Below the pieces are notes generated by a model, which was not told the origin of the DNA, made no database searches, and saw nothing but the letters and a program-made list of their open reading frames with translations. A DNA stretch of 64,000 nt from Rugamonas fusca. GTDB taxonomy: Bacteria; Pseudomonadota; Gammaproteobacteria; Burkholderiales; Burkholderiaceae_D. Of this stretch, positions 9,956-22,058 are shown in pieces (position 1 is the first letter of the stretch; each line of letters begins with the position of its first letter). The stretch lies in the NCBI RefSeq assembly GCF_014042365.1, contig NZ_JACEZS010000004.1, positions 62,001-126,000 on the forward strand, read 5' to 3'. The position numbers and the translations under genes were made by a program.

Positions 9956-10099
9956 ATGGGCAATTCCTTACACAATAAAATCTATCTCGGCCGCCGCAGC
10001 GTAGCAGTGCTGAACAACAAGCGTGTGCAAGCGATGCTCTGTGTCGGCGCCTTTGCCAGCATCGGGCTGGTGTGGCTGGTGATCCGAGCGTTCAAGTAA
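9956..10099 (+). CDS. Small single-pass membrane protein
   Basis: This 47-residue protein is preceded by GGAGG at a suitable distance, with a TATAAT hexamer at 9912-9917. The N-terminal half is basic (NKIYLGRRSVAVLNNKRVQ). The C-terminal half is one hydrophobic helix (AMLCVGAFASIGLVWLVIRAF) ending in Lys, which predicts a cytoplasmic N-terminus with a membrane anchor. No family is recognised. It lies outside the neighbouring reading frames and looks like a genuine small gene. Confidence 0.65.
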   Translation: MGNSLHNKIYLGRRSVAVLNNKRVQAMLCVGAFASIGLVWLVIRAFK

Positions 10100-10223
10100 T
10101 TCCGTTGACTGCCATCGCCCACGCGCGGTGCCTTGCGTTCCTCCGTCGGGGAGGGGCGTAGGGACCGGCTTGCCTTGCCGAGGCGCGAACGGGCGCGTAC
10201 CATGAGGGCCGCTGTTGTCTCTT

Positions 10224-10607
10224 ATGGAAAAATTGGTAATGAAAAACGAGAAATTGACGCAAGACGAATACGACGCACTGGCCGAAGTAGCGCGCGGCAT
10301 CAAGGGCGAGCGTGTCAGCGCTTGCGTGGGCCGCAACACCAAACGGCTGGCCGGCCTCAAGCTGTTCAGCGTGGCCAAGAACGGCCGCCTGTCGCTGACG
10401 GACAAGGGGCAGCAGGCGCTGTTCCTGCGCCGCTGCATCGTCAGCATGCGGGCGCTGGCCGCCGATCCGGGCGTGCAGCTGGACGCGGACGTGGCCAACT
10501 TCCTGGGCAAGAAAGCCCACATCAGCGCCAGCGCCGATGGCGCCGGCTTCACCTTGACGGACAAGGGCCGCGAATCGCTGGCCGATATCGAGCGCCAGGG
10601 CCTGTAA
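10224..10607 (+). CDS. Hypothetical protein with duplicated winged-helix-like LTDKG motif
   Basis: This 127-residue basic cytoplasmic protein carries two similar segments ending in LSLTDKGQQAL (about residue 55) and FTLTDKGRESL (about residue 115). Each resembles the wing of a small winged-helix domain, so the protein may be an internal duplication. There is no signal peptide or membrane helix. Starts at 10224 and 10239 are both possible; I chose the longer ATG form. The function is unknown; nucleic-acid binding is a guess from the motif. Confidence 0.65.
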   Translation: MEKLVMKNEKLTQDEYDALAEVARGIKGERVSACVGRNTKRLAGLKLFSVAKNGRLSLTDKGQQALFLRRCIVSMRALAADPGVQLDADVANFLGKKAHISASADGAGFTLTDKGRESLADIERQGL

Positions 10608-10634
10608 ATCGCGGCGTGCCGGGCGCGGCGCGGC

Positions 10635-11132
10635 TCAGCCCGCGCTGGCCTGGCGCAATTGCGCGATGTCGAGCTTCTTCATCTTCATCATGGCCTGCAT
10701 CACGCGGCCGGCCTTGGCCGCGTCCGCATCCATCAGCAGGGCCGGCAGCAGGGTGGGCACGATCTGCCACGACAGGCCGAACTTGTCATTGAGCCAGCCG
10801 CACATCTGCGCGTCCGGGTCGCCGCCTTCCGTCAGCCGGCCCCAGTAATAGTCCACTTCCTGCTGGTTGTCGCAGTTGACCTGCAGCGACAGCGCTTCAT
10901 TGAAGTGAAATTGCGGCCCGCCGTTGAGGGCCGTGAATCCCACGCCGTCGAGTTCGAAGGCCACCACCATCACGGAACCGGGCGGCTTGCCATGTACTTC
11001 CTGGCCCCCCTCGCCGTAGCGCGACACGCTGGTGATTTTCGCGTTATTGAAAATGCTCGTGTAAAACTGCACCGCGTCTTCCGCCTGGTGGTCGAACCAT
11101 AGGCAGGGAGTGATTCTTTGTATGCTAGCCAT
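10635..11132 (-). CDS. VOC-family protein (PhnB/3-demethylubiquinone methyltransferase-like)
   Basis: This 165-residue protein has the PhnB-type VOC fold: ITPCLWFDHQAEDAVQFYTSIF, then SVMVVAFELDGVGFTALNGGP and DKFGLSWQIVPTLLPALL. The family is often called 3-demethylubiquinone-9 3-methyltransferase-like, but most members lack proof of methyltransferase activity. The ATG at 11132 is chosen; an in-frame ATG at 11162 adds ten residues with no family match. It is convergent with the gene on its left and appears monocistronic. Confidence 0.85.
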   Translation of the reverse strand: MASIQRITPCLWFDHQAEDAVQFYTSIFNNAKITSVSRYGEGGQEVHGKPPGSVMVVAFELDGVGFTALNGGPQFHFNEALSLQVNCDNQQEVDYYWGRLTEGGDPDAQMCGWLNDKFGLSWQIVPTLLPALLMDADAAKAGRVMQAMMKMKKLDIAQLRQASAG

Positions 11133-11298
11133 GTGTGTCTCCAGTCGTTGATGGGAGGACATGCGCGCCCGGCGCGTGATGCGGGCGCTGCGGCCAGACT
11201 AACAGGATAGCGCTACGCGGGGCGCCCGCCTGCGGCCGCTCCGGCGCACCTGCGAGCGTGCGCGCCGGGCGGGCGGCGCACCCGTCCGCTTACGCCGT

Positions 11299-14820
<3,522 letters not shown>

Positions 14821-15006
14821 GTATGGGCTCGTTGTTGCGGACCGGGAGCGAATGGCGGCAGAGATAGCATACCTTACCACCTGGACACGGCTTTGTAACG
14901 TGCCACTTGCATTCACACAAGCGACTTATGGCCGGCTAATTATTTGCTAGTGACGGGCCGAGCGGATAGGATGACGGCATCCCCTTGCCTTCATACTGGA
15001 AAAAAG

Positions 15007-15492
15007 ATGGAAAAACCGATGACCTGGTCCGCCCACGAACTGACCATGACGGTCCTGATGACGCCGGACATGGCCAATTTCTCCGGCAACGTGCACGGCG
15101 GCACCATCCTCAAATATCTCGACAGCGTGGCCTATGCCTGCGCCAGCCGCTATTCGGGCAGCTATGTGGTGACGCTGTCGGTGGACCAGGTGATGTTCCT
15201 GCAGCCCATCCACGTGGGCGAGCTGGTCACGTTCCTGGCCTCGATCAACTACACGGGCCGCACCTCGATGGAAGTGGGGATACGGGTGGTGACGGAAAAT
15301 ATCCAGCAGCGCATGGTGCGTCACGCCAACAGCTGCTACTTCACCATGGTGGCCGTGGACGAGCACCGCAAGCCGGTGGCCGTGCCGCCGCTGGTGCCCG
15401 TCACGCCCGAACAGATCTCGCGCCACGCCCAGGCCCAGTTGCGCAAGCAGGCGCGCCAGATGGTGCACGGCGCCAAGAAGCAGGGCGCCTGA
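15007..15492 (+). CDS. Acyl-CoA thioesterase (YciA/hotdog family)
   Basis: This 161-residue hotdog-fold thioesterase hydrolyses acyl-CoA to free acid and CoA. The family core NFSGNVHGGTILKYLDSVAYACASRYSG carries the catalytic Asn/Asp-region pattern, and VDQVMFLQPIHVGELVTF is the second conserved block. The start at 15007 is preceded by a purine-rich site. The basic tail (QLRKQARQMVHGAKKQ) resembles other YciA/BACH-like enzymes. It is monocistronic and divergent from the hybrid kinase. Confidence 0.88.
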   Translation: MEKPMTWSAHELTMTVLMTPDMANFSGNVHGGTILKYLDSVAYACASRYSGSYVVTLSVDQVMFLQPIHVGELVTFLASINYTGRTSMEVGIRVVTENIQQRMVRHANSCYFTMVAVDEHRKPVAVPPLVPVTPEQISRHAQAQLRKQARQMVHGAKKQGA

Positions 15493-15510
15493 GCGGCGCG
15501 GCCGCCCGTT

Positions 15511-16278
15511 TCAGCGCCCCCAGCGCAGGCGCAGCACCACCCAGTGCGCCAGCAGCCGGTTCAGTACGGCCAGCCCCAGGCCCTGGTGGCGGGCCACGCG
15601 GCGCTGCATGGCCAGCGCCGGCGAGCGGGCCCCGCCCTTGATGGCGAACACGATGCGGTTGTTGCCGGCCATGCCGTGGAACCAGCACACCTGGCTCTGG
15701 AAGGTCTGGCGCAGTCGGCGCAGCATGGCCGGGTAGTGCGGATCGTAGCTGAAGATATTGGCCGCCAGCACGCCGCCGGGGCGCAGCGCGCGCCGGCAGT
15801 CAGCGTAGAAGCTGGCGCTGCCCAGCGCCGGCGGCAAGCCCGCCTCGTCGAAACCATCGACCAGCAGCACGTCGGCGCAGGCGCTCTGGCTGGCCATGTA
15901 GTGCACGGCGTCCGTGTGGATCACGCGCAGGCGGGCGTCATCGGGCGGAATGGCGAACTGGTCGCGCAGCGCGATCACGTCGGCCCGCAGTTCCAGCACC
16001 GTGATGCGGGTGCGCGGCAGGTAGCGGTGGCAGAACTTGACCAGCGAGCCGCCGCCCAGGCCCACCATCAGGATATGCTCCGGTTGTGGCTGAAACAGCA
16101 CGAAGCACATCATGGCGCGCGCGTAGCTGAGCACGAGCTCGTCGGGCCGCGACAGCCGCATCTCGCTTTGTACCATGCCGGGCAAGAATTCCAGCGAGCG
16201 CCAGTCGCCGCGCGTGCGCACGCGCGGCGCGCGGGGGCGGGATGGCTGGGCCGGCTGCGGATCGGGCGTCGGTGGCAT
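15511..16278 (-). CDS. Spermidine-synthase-like methyltransferase-fold protein
   Basis: This 255-residue protein has the SpeE-type Rossmann core: HILMVGLGGGSLVKFCHRYLP, ITVLELRADVIALRDQF, RLRVIHTDAVHYM, and DVLLVDGFDEAGLPPALGSASFYADCRRALRPGGVLAANIF. The usual catalytic loop D(S/T)(S/T)DP of polyamine aminopropyltransferases appears as DGFDEAG, so true spermidine synthase activity is doubtful. Many Burkholderiales carry such solitary SpeE-like proteins of unknown function. There is no SpeD or arginine/ornithine decarboxylase nearby. Confidence 0.8.
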   Translation of the reverse strand: MPPTPDPQPAQPSRPRAPRVRTRGDWRSLEFLPGMVQSEMRLSRPDELVLSYARAMMCFVLFQPQPEHILMVGLGGGSLVKFCHRYLPRTRITVLELRADVIALRDQFAIPPDDARLRVIHTDAVHYMASQSACADVLLVDGFDEAGLPPALGSASFYADCRRALRPGGVLAANIFSYDPHYPAMLRRLRQTFQSQVCWFHGMAGNNRIVFAIKGGARSPALAMQRRVARHQGLGLAVLNRLLAHWVVLRLRWGR

Positions 16279-16458
16279 CGGTGCAGGGTGGGGTAGGGAA
16301 GCGGCGCGCCGCCAGTTGACGGACGCCGGGCGTGTTTTTATAGTAGCATGCGGCCCCCGGGCCGGTCATCCGCATTTACAGATGGGCAATTTGTAGGTAC
16401 ATTGGCGAAAGCCAGTGCCAGCCCCGCTGGCAGCCTGTCGGCCACATTGGAGAGAAAG

Positions 16459-16734
16459 ATGTTTCTAGACCACCCCACCATCACCGCAACCAACAGTTTC
16501 ACCGAGCCGGACCGCATCGAGCGCCTGACCCGGGTGTACGGCTACGTGGTGGCGCTGGCCGATATGGCCGGCAATTCGGGTTTCATCGAAAAGTTTTCCC
16601 AGATTCATGACCACAAGGGCACGCTGATCGTTTTCTGGCACGAGGCGCCATCGGACGAGGAGAAGGGTTACTTCGTCAAGGCCTGGAGCAGCAAGATCGG
16701 CGACGGCAGCACCAACGTCGAACACGAGGTGTAA
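16459..16734 (+). CDS. Small hypothetical protein
   Basis: This 91-residue acidic cytoplasmic protein has no signal or membrane segment. The ATG at 16459 follows GGAGAG at a good distance; a longer reading from 16348 has no ribosome site. Visible features are a helix-rich N-terminal half and a segment GTLIVFWHEAPSDEEKGYFVKAWSS that looks like two beta-strands. No family is recognised. The diguanylate cyclase-like gene starts 36 bp downstream on the same strand, so the two may be co-transcribed. Confidence 0.7.
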   Translation: MFLDHPTITATNSFTEPDRIERLTRVYGYVVALADMAGNSGFIEKFSQIHDHKGTLIVFWHEAPSDEEKGYFVKAWSSKIGDGSTNVEHEV

Positions 16735-16770
16735 GCGGCGCGCCCCGGCGCGCCATGCATTGTCTCATCC

Positions 16771-17934
16771 ATGGATATCAAAACACTGTTGCTGGCGCTG
16801 GCGCTGGGCAATCTGAGCCTGTGCGCGGCGCTGTTCTTTTTTGAGTACGAGCGCAAGCAGACGCTCAGCCTGTCGACCTGGGCCGTGGCCAAGCAGTGCC
16901 AGGCCGGCGCCTGGCTGCTGCTGTACCTGCGCGGCACCTTGCCCGACCTGCTCAGCATCGGTGTCGGCAACGCCTTGCTGTTCGCCGGCATGGCGCTGGA
17001 CGCGGCCGCGCTCTGGGAACTGGCGGGCCGGCCGATCTGGCGGCGCTACCTGGCGCCCGCGCTGGCCGTGGCCGTGGCCGTGTTCCTCGGTGCTTACCTC
17101 GCAGAACTGGACAAGAGCTTCCGTGCCGCGGCCGGTTCGCTGATAGTGGCCGGCTTCTTCCTCGCTGGCGTGGCGGCATTGGCGCTGCGCTGGCGCGACG
17201 GCACCATGCTGCGCCGTTTCCTCGTCGTCACCATGTTGTTGCTGTCGCTGGCTGTTGCCGCGCGCGGCATGCTGTCGGTGCTGCAGCCCGATGGCTGGGG
17301 CTGGGTCAGCGGCGGCATGATCCAGTGGCTGGGCCTGGCCGTGCTGTATCTGATGATGCTCACCAACGCCTTCGGCTACCTGCTGCTCACGCGCGAATCG
17401 CTGCAGGGCGAACTGGCGCGGCTGGAGACGGTGGACACGGTGACGGACGTGCCCAACCGGCGCGGCTTCTACCAGGCCCTGACGCCGTGGATGGCGCTGG
17501 CGCGCCGGCCCGGCATGCCGACGGCGCTGATCGTGCTCAACCTGGACCACTTCAAGCGCGTCAATGACAGCTATGGCCACCCGGTGGGCGACACCGTGCT
17601 CAAGACCATGGTCGACGTCTGCAAGAAGCAGTTGCGCGACAGTGACCTGATGGGCCGCCTGGGCGGCGCCGAATTCGCCATCCAGCTGCCCCGCACCTCG
17701 TTGCAGGATGCGCTGATGGTGGCCGAGCGCATCCGCAACGCCGTGGCCAGCCACCCCGTCAAGACTGAGCGGGCCGTCATCAATCTGACGGCCAGCCTGG
17801 GCGTGACCACCATCCGGGCCGAGGACAGCACGGTGAGCCTGTTCAAGCGGGCCGACGAAGCGCTGCAGCAAGCCAAGCTGGCCGGGCGCAACCGGGTGGT
17901 CGAGGCGCGCGCCGAGAGCGCGCTGGAGGCCTGA
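16771..17934 (+). CDS. Membrane GGDEF-domain protein with degenerate GGAEF active site
   Basis: This 387-residue protein has about six hydrophobic helices in residues 1-205 and a C-terminal GGDEF domain at about 215-380. The metal-binding Asp of LNLDHFKRVND is present. The signature loop reads GGAEF (residues 298-302): Ala300 replaces the acidic residue that coordinates metal in active diguanylate cyclases. The rest of the domain is well conserved (DVPNRRGFY, YGHPVGDTVLK, SLGVT). Known biochemistry predicts poor or no c-di-GMP synthesis; it may bind GTP or act as a signalling partner. There is no RxxD inhibitory site before the loop. Confidence 0.88.
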   Translation: MDIKTLLLALALGNLSLCAALFFFEYERKQTLSLSTWAVAKQCQAGAWLLLYLRGTLPDLLSIGVGNALLFAGMALDAAALWELAGRPIWRRYLAPALAVAVAVFLGAYLAELDKSFRAAAGSLIVAGFFLAGVAALALRWRDGTMLRRFLVVTMLLLSLAVAARGMLSVLQPDGWGWVSGGMIQWLGLAVLYLMMLTNAFGYLLLTRESLQGELARLETVDTVTDVPNRRGFYQALTPWMALARRPGMPTALIVLNLDHFKRVNDSYGHPVGDTVLKTMVDVCKKQLRDSDLMGRLGGAEFAIQLPRTSLQDALMVAERIRNAVASHPVKTERAVINLTASLGVTTIRAEDSTVSLFKRADEALQQAKLAGRNRVVEARAESALEA

Positions 17935-18052
17935 GGCGCGCGCCAGTTGGCGGCTGTCATCGTGTCGTCACAATAGGCGCTTACTGTGTGAGGATTTTTC
18001 ACCTGATATTCTGAAAGCCTTCGCGGTGTTCATCAGAAAAGAGGCTTCTCCT

Positions 18053-19507
18053 ATGTATGCAGCAGTAGATTTGGGTTCCAACAGCTTCCGCCTGCACATC
18101 GGCAAACACGACGGCGAAGCGATCCGCGTGCTCAAGAGCGTGCGCGAGCCGATCCGGCTGGCCGCCGGGCTGGACGCCAACGGCAACCTGACCGAGGCGG
18201 CCATGCAATCGGCCCTGAACTGCCTCAAGAGTTTCCGTATCACGCTGGCCGCTTATCAACTGGAAGCGGTGCGGGTGGTGGCCACCTCCGCCATGCGGGT
18301 GGCGCGCAACGTGGCCGCCTTCCTGCCAGCGGCCGAACAGGCCATCGGTTATCCCATCGAAGTGATTTCCGGCGAGGAGGAGGGGCGCCTGATCTACATG
18401 GGCGTGTCCAACGCGCTGGCGCTGCCCGGCGAGCGACGGCTGGTGATCGACATCGGCGGCGGCTCCACCGAGCTGATACTGGGGCGCGGCCAGGAAATCG
18501 AGCGGGTCGAGTCGTTCAGCCTGGGCACGGTCAAGCAAAGCCTGTCGTTCTTCGTGGGCGGGCGCATCGACGCGCCCTCGTTCGAGGCAGCCATCCTGTC
18601 GGCCCGCAGCCACCTGGAGGACGCGGCGCCACCTTACCATCCCCAATACTGGCGCCAGTGCTACGGTTCGTCCGGCACGGCGCGCACGCTGGCCGAGATC
18701 ATCGTCAAGAATGGCATCGGGCGCGAGATGAACGCCGCCACGCTGGAGGCGCTCAAGCAGCGCTTCATCCAGATCGGCCATGTGAGCAAGATCGAGCTGG
18801 CCGGGCTGCGGCCCGAGCGCGCCGGCACCATCATCGGCGGCCTGGCCATCATGATCGCGCTGGTGCATGAACTCGATATTCCCGTGGTGCAGCCGATCGA
18901 GGCCGGCCTGCGCATGGGCGTGATGTGGGACTTGTACCTGCGTTCGACCAAGCGTGACCGGCGCGAGCAGTCGGTGCGCGCGTTCCAGCAGAAATTCCAT
19001 GTCGATGAGGGCCGCGCCGAGCGGGTGGCGAACGACGCGCTGGCCCTGTACGGGCAGATGAAACCGGCCACCGACACCTACACGCGGCCCCTGTTCTGGA
19101 GCGCGCTGCTGCACGAGGTGGGCATGGTGGTGTCGCAAACGGGCTACCACAAGCACGCCGCCTACATGATCGAGAACGCCGACCTGCCGGGCTTCACCAC
19201 GCGCGAGCAGAAGACCATGAGCCGGCTGATCGTGGCCCAGAAGGGCAACCTGCGCAAGGTGGGCGAGGCGCTGGCCGAATCCGATTTCGCCAAGGCCGTG
19301 GTGGCGCTGCGGCTGGCCATCCTGTTCATGCACGCCCGGATCGACGTCGATTTCCGCCAGCTCAAGCTGCGCATGAAGAACCGCATCGAACTGGAAATCC
19401 GGCGCGACTGGGTGGCCGACCATCCCACCGTGTCTTACTGGATGGAGAAGGAGCAGGAACTGTGGGACGAGGTCGGCGTGGACTTCAGCATCCGCGCCAA
19501 CGCCTGA
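18053..19507 (+). CDS. ppx: Exopolyphosphatase / GppA-type phosphatase
   Basis: This 484-residue protein is of the Ppx/GppA family. The N-terminal actin-like ATPase fold shows AAVDLGSNSFRL, VVATSAMR, VISGEEEGRLIYMGV and VIDIGGGSTEL. The C-terminal half is the HD-like helical domain (FWSALLHEVGMVVSQTGYHKHAAYMIENADLPGF). It hydrolyses terminal phosphates of polyphosphate and/or pppGpp; sequence alone does not separate the two. I start at ATG 18053, where the family begins; an alternative GTG at 18026 adds nine residues. No ppk gene is adjacent. Confidence 0.93.
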   Translation: MYAAVDLGSNSFRLHIGKHDGEAIRVLKSVREPIRLAAGLDANGNLTEAAMQSALNCLKSFRITLAAYQLEAVRVVATSAMRVARNVAAFLPAAEQAIGYPIEVISGEEEGRLIYMGVSNALALPGERRLVIDIGGGSTELILGRGQEIERVESFSLGTVKQSLSFFVGGRIDAPSFEAAILSARSHLEDAAPPYHPQYWRQCYGSSGTARTLAEIIVKNGIGREMNAATLEALKQRFIQIGHVSKIELAGLRPERAGTIIGGLAIMIALVHELDIPVVQPIEAGLRMGVMWDLYLRSTKRDRREQSVRAFQQKFHVDEGRAERVANDALALYGQMKPATDTYTRPLFWSALLHEVGMVVSQTGYHKHAAYMIENADLPGFTTREQKTMSRLIVAQKGNLRKVGEALAESDFAKAVVALRLAILFMHARIDVDFRQLKLRMKNRIELEIRRDWVADHPTVSYWMEKEQELWDEVGVDFSIRANA

Positions 19508-19508
19508 A

Positions 19509-19532
19509 CGCCAGGCTGCTTGTCGCCTGGCG
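19509..19532. terminator. Hairpin after ppx, possible terminator
   Basis: CGCCAGGC (19509-19516) and GCCTGGCG (19525-19532) form a perfect 8-bp stem with an 8-base loop immediately after the ppx stop codon. There is no T run, so it may stabilise the 3' end rather than terminate. Confidence 0.35.
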
Positions 19533-19598
19533 TGATATTGCTCAAACACAATCTTCGAAAATGGTATATATTGTTTATATTGTTAACGAGGAGTGATG

Positions 19599-20318
19599 AT
19601 GAGCAAAGCAATCGCCATGAAATCCACGGCCAGCGCGCCGGTTGCCAACGGTAAGGCGGCGCCGCTGCCCAAGATGGTTAAGGCGCCGGTAGTCAAGGCC
19701 CCAGCCGCCAAGGCCAAGCCGGCCGCCCGCGCCGGCGCCGCCAAGCCCGCTGCCGTACCTGCCGCGAAACCGGCAGCAAAATCGGCTGCAAAGCCGGCTG
19801 CAAAGCCGGTTGCCAAGGCGGCCGCCAAGCCCGCCGCCAATGCGACCGCGAAGGCCGCTGTGAAACCGGCGGCGAAACCGGCCGCGAAGGCGGCGCCGAA
19901 AGCGGCTGCCAAGGCCGTCGCGCCCAAGGCCGCAGCCAAGCCTGCCGCCAAACCGGCAGCCAAAGCAGCCGTCAAGGCCGCGCCGAAAGCCGCCAAGCCT
20001 GCGGCCAAACCCGCGAAGACTGCCGTGAAAGCCGCGCCCAAGGCCGCCGCCAAGGCGCCCGCCGCCCGTCCGGTGGAGCCGGCCAAGGACAAGCAACGCA
20101 AGGACAAGCTGGTGCGCGACAGCTTCACCATGCCCGAACAGGAATATGCGGTGCTGGGCCAGGTGAAGAAAGCGTGCCTGAAGGCTGGCTTCGAGATCAA
20201 GAAGAGCGAATTGCTGCGCATCGGCGTGGCCCTGATCAGCCAGATCGACCTGGCCACGCTGCAGAACGTGCTGTCCGCGCTGCCGCAGTTGAAGACGGGC
20301 CGTCCGAAGAAAGACTAG
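19599..20318 (+). CDS. AlgP/histone-H1-like Lys-Ala-Pro repeat protein
   Basis: Residues about 20-165 of this 239-residue protein are almost entirely Ala, Lys and Pro in degenerate AAKPAAK units, as in AlgP and bacterial histone-H1-like proteins. These bind DNA or polyphosphate through lysine. The C-terminal ~70 residues are non-repetitive (KLVRDSFTMPEQEYAVLGQ, KSELLRIGVALISQ) and resemble a small helical, ribbon-helix-helix-like domain. Of the clustered starts (19593, 19596, 19599), the last is best spaced from GAGGAG. The repetitive DNA (about 19,700-20,080) is prone to length change. It lies next to ppx, which is notable because Lys-rich tails can bind polyphosphate. Confidence 0.85.
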   Translation: MSKAIAMKSTASAPVANGKAAPLPKMVKAPVVKAPAAKAKPAARAGAAKPAAVPAAKPAAKSAAKPAAKPVAKAAAKPAANATAKAAVKPAAKPAAKAAPKAAAKAVAPKAAAKPAAKPAAKAAVKAAPKAAKPAAKPAKTAVKAAPKAAAKAPAARPVEPAKDKQRKDKLVRDSFTMPEQEYAVLGQVKKACLKAGFEIKKSELLRIGVALISQIDLATLQNVLSALPQLKTGRPKKD

Positions 20319-20424
20319 CAAAAAAACAACACTGCCCTGATGTCACGGAAACGACACCGTGTTGTCATTTTCCTGAAGTATTAGACCGTTACGCTTGCTT
20401 CGTCACCCACTGAAAGGATGAAGC

Positions 20425-21192
20425 ATGCAACATTCGATCGTACAAGCAGACGTCAGGGCAGCGTCGGCCAAGCTGGTTCTCAGCATGGCAAGCACACCGG
20501 AAGAGCTGCGCGAAGTGCAGCGCTTGCGCTACAAGGTGTTCATCGAAACGATGGGCCTCAGCTCGCTGGCGCGCGACGATGGCCTCGACAGCGATGAATT
20601 CGACGAGCACTGCGACCACCTGATCGTGCGCGACACCAACACGCTGAAAGTGGTGGGCACCTACCGCCTGCTGAGCCCCACGCGCGCGCGCAAGCTGGGC
20701 CGCCTGTACTCCGAGAACGAATTCGACCTGGGCCGCCTGAACAACCTGCGTGGCCGCATGGTGGAAGCGGGGCGCGCCTGCATTCATCCCGATTACCGTG
20801 GCGGCAGCGTCATCATGTTGCTGTGGTCCGGCCTGGCCGAGTACATGCGCCGCGAAAGCTGCGACTACCTGATCGGCTGCGCCAGCATCAGCCTGGCCGA
20901 TGGCGGCCACAATGCGGTCGCCGTGTACCAGGCGCTGGCGGCCCAGCACATTGCGCCGCCCGAATACCGCGTCACGCCCCATTTGCCATTCCCGATCAGC
21001 AAACTGGAAGCGTCCCCCAAGGCGCAAGTGCCGCCGCTGCTGAAAGGCTATATGCGTTCGGGCGCATGGATTTGCGGCGAACCGGCCTGGGATCCTGATT
21101 TCGAAAGCGCCGACCTGTTCCTGCTGCTGCCGCTGGGGAACCTGGATAACCGCTACGCCCGTCACTACGGCGTGGCCGGCGAAGGCGCCTGA
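20425..21192 (+). CDS. GNAT-family N-acyltransferase, OlsB-like
   Basis: This 255-residue protein matches the hemolysin-like/OlsB acyltransferase family. That family transfers a 3-hydroxyacyl chain from acyl-ACP to the alpha-amino group of ornithine in ornithine-lipid synthesis. Supporting blocks are EVQRLRYKVFIETMGL, DHLIVRDTNTLKVVGTYRLL, EAGRACIHPDYRGGSVIMLLWSGLAEYM and YLIGCASIS. The second acyltransferase, OlsA, is not in the window, and autoinducer- or PEP-CTERM-type relatives share this fold, so the substrate is only probable. A good AAGGATG site precedes the ATG. Confidence 0.78.
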   Translation: MQHSIVQADVRAASAKLVLSMASTPEELREVQRLRYKVFIETMGLSSLARDDGLDSDEFDEHCDHLIVRDTNTLKVVGTYRLLSPTRARKLGRLYSENEFDLGRLNNLRGRMVEAGRACIHPDYRGGSVIMLLWSGLAEYMRRESCDYLIGCASISLADGGHNAVAVYQALAAQHIAPPEYRVTPHLPFPISKLEASPKAQVPPLLKGYMRSGAWICGEPAWDPDFESADLFLLLPLGNLDNRYARHYGVAGEGA

Positions 21193-21253
21193 GGAGCTGC
21201 AATGGCGCCGCCGCGCATGTATCATGGCAACATGATACGAGCGCGGAGGCGGC

Positions 21254-22057
21254 ATGCTATTTGACACAGAGCTGGAACGGGACGGCTTCCAGCAGCGGAC
21301 CGTGGTGCGCCACCAGGGCCAGGCCCAATCGCGCACCACCGACCGCGTGGTCGAGGAAATGCCGGTGGCGCTGGTGTTCAACGGCGTATCGCAAGCCGTG
21401 ATGATGGCCACGCCGCGCGACCTGGAAGCGTTCGCGCTCGGTTTCGCCTTGTCCGAAGGCGTGGTCGATCACCGCGACGACATCTACGACCTGGTGCTGC
21501 GCGAAAGCGGCGACGGCGCCGAAGTGGAACTGACCATCAGCCAGCAAGCCTTCATGCGCCTGAAGGAACGGCGCCGCACGCTGGCCGGCCGCAGCGGCTG
21601 CGGGGTGTGCGGCGTGGAGAGCCTGGCGCAGCTCGACCTGCGCCCGCCGCGCATCGCCGCGCCGGCGCTGGAACACGCGCCCGCGCCGGCCGTGGCGCGC
21701 GCGGCCAGCGAACTGACCCAACACCAATCCTTGATGCACGCCACGGGCGGCGTCCACGCGGCCGCCTGGTGCCGCCCGGACGGCGGTATCGTCCACGTGT
21801 TCGAAGACGTGGGCCGCCACAACGCGCTCGACAAGCTGATCGGCCACCTGGCGCGGCAGGGCGAGGACATGGGGCGCGGCTTCGTGTTCCTGTCCAGCCG
21901 CGCCAGCTACGAGCTGGTACGCAAGGCCGCGCGCATGCACATCCCCATGCTGGCCACCATCTCCGCCCCCAGCACGCTGGCGATCGACATCGCCGAACGG
22001 GCCGGCCTCGTGCTGGTGAGCTTCTGCCGCGAGGATGGGTGCGTGCAGTACGCCTGA
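21254..22057 (+). CDS. fdhD: Formate dehydrogenase accessory sulfurtransferase FdhD
   Basis: This 267-residue FdhD carries sulfur from the cysteine desulfurase to the bis-MGD molybdenum cofactor of formate dehydrogenases. The two sulfur-carrying cysteines are in CGVCG (Cys116 and Cys119). Other family blocks are TDRVVEEMPVALVFNG, FALGFALSEGVV, VFEDVGRHNALDKLIGHL and FLSSRASYELVRKAA. It ends one base before the stop of the convergent formate dehydrogenase-like gene, its likely client. Confidence 0.95.
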   Translation: MLFDTELERDGFQQRTVVRHQGQAQSRTTDRVVEEMPVALVFNGVSQAVMMATPRDLEAFALGFALSEGVVDHRDDIYDLVLRESGDGAEVELTISQQAFMRLKERRRTLAGRSGCGVCGVESLAQLDLRPPRIAAPALEHAPAPAVARAASELTQHQSLMHATGGVHAAAWCRPDGGIVHVFEDVGRHNALDKLIGHLARQGEDMGRGFVFLSSRASYELVRKAARMHIPMLATISAPSTLAIDIAERAGLVLVSFCREDGCVQYA

Positions 22058-22058
22058 T

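Noticed and set aside
11133..11298. Gene between the VOC protein and the hybrid kinase
   Set aside because: The GC-rich stretch holds no frame with a ribosome site and only overlaps the kinase 3' end.
19700..20080. CRISPR-like array
   Set aside because: The repetition is codon-level AAKP-type coding repeats without regular spacers, in frame throughout the H1-like gene.
20341..20424. Pho box upstream of the OlsB-like gene
   Set aside because: A TTGTCAT half-site at 20,362-20,368 and the phosphate link of ornithine lipids were tempting, but no second CTGTCAT at the right spacing is present.
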